Shown in pieces: positions 4,940 through 5,055 of a stretch of DNA of 5,055 nucleotides (position 1 is its first letter; every line of letters starts with the position of its first letter). The stretch is from Aquamicrobium sp. (GTDB taxonomy: Bacteria > Pseudomonadota > Alphaproteobacteria > Rhizobiales > Rhizobiaceae): positions 1-5,055 of the forward strand of contig JACZJD010000038.1 in the NCBI GenBank assembly GCA_014860725.1, read 5' to 3'. The position numbers and the translations under genes were made by a program. The notes beneath the pieces were generated by a model that saw nothing but the letters and a program-made list of their open reading frames with translations, made no database searches and was not told where the DNA came from.

Positions 4940-5055
4940 ATGCCTACCGTCAACCAGCTGATCCGCAAGCCGCGCGTCGCGCCGGTGAAGCGCAACAAGG
5001 TTCCGGCCATGCAGGCCAACCCGCAGAAGCGGGGCGTTTGCACGCGCGTCTACAC
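4940..5055 (+). CDS. rpsL: 30S ribosomal protein S12 (N-terminal part)
   Basis: The first 38 codons encode the unmistakable S12 N-terminus: [12 protein letters not shown], then [18 protein letters not shown] and VCTRVY. The window end cuts the gene; full S12 has about 123 residues. S12 sits at the decoding centre of the small subunit and governs translational accuracy; the residues known for streptomycin resistance lie beyond the window. The start is fixed by homology and by AAGGA/GGAAGG (4928-4935), 4-7 bases before the ATG. Val13 stands where Gln, Lys or Ile is common, and Met24 where Leu is common, both conservative changes. It is expected to open the str operon with rpsG, fusA and tuf downstream. 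The 4.9 kb visible upstream do not contain rpoC, the frequent upstream neighbour. Confidence 0.98.
   Translation, partial: MPTVNQLIRKPRVAPVKRNKVPAMQANPQKRGVCTRVY

Noticed and set aside
4750..5043. Minus-strand open frame opposite rpsL and its leader
   Set aside because: It is antisense to the clear S12 coding sequence and has no recognisable features or convincing ribosome binding site.

Overview
The window looks like a piece of chromosome from a GC-rich alphaproteobacterium, most likely of the rhizobial group (order Hyphomicrobiales). This rests on the codon use, the S12 N-terminus, the transporter family, and intergenic features resembling rhizobial small RNAs. No taxonomic marker is complete, so the genus is left open.

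Positions 1-3851 hold a plus-strand import operon. It runs from the C-terminal end of a two-domain ABC ATPase (cut by the window start), through two BPD_transp_2-type permeases, to a periplasmic BMP/PnrA-family binding protein. The first three genes overlap by 1 and 8 bases. The binding-protein gene follows after 66 bases that hold a compact stem-loop and a possible 9-codon leader ORF with a very strong Shine-Dalgarno. The operon closes with a Rho-independent terminator at 3877-3902. Together the four products would form a complete purine-nucleoside-type importer: BMP captures substrate in the periplasm, the two permeases form the channel, and the ATPase drives it. The exact substrate cannot be read from the sequence.

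Positions 3903-4209 contain no convincing protein gene. They hold a cluster of GC-rich hairpins (3920-3980), then a three-hairpin module ending in a near-ideal plus-strand terminator (4056-4150), which is best explained as a trans-acting small RNA gene. A small, strongly acidic hypothetical protein of 93 residues is encoded on the minus strand (4210-4491).

Positions 4492-4939 are non-coding. They carry a bipartite inverted repeat, a good sigma70-type promoter (4660-4688), and a leader of roughly 245 bases with three nested complementary segments. This leads into rpsL (ribosomal protein S12), which starts at 4940 and is cut by the window end. rpsL normally opens the str operon (rpsL-rpsG-fusA-tuf).

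The most interesting items are the structured rpsL leader, the probable small RNA at about 4050-4150, and the leader ORF coupled to the binding-protein gene.
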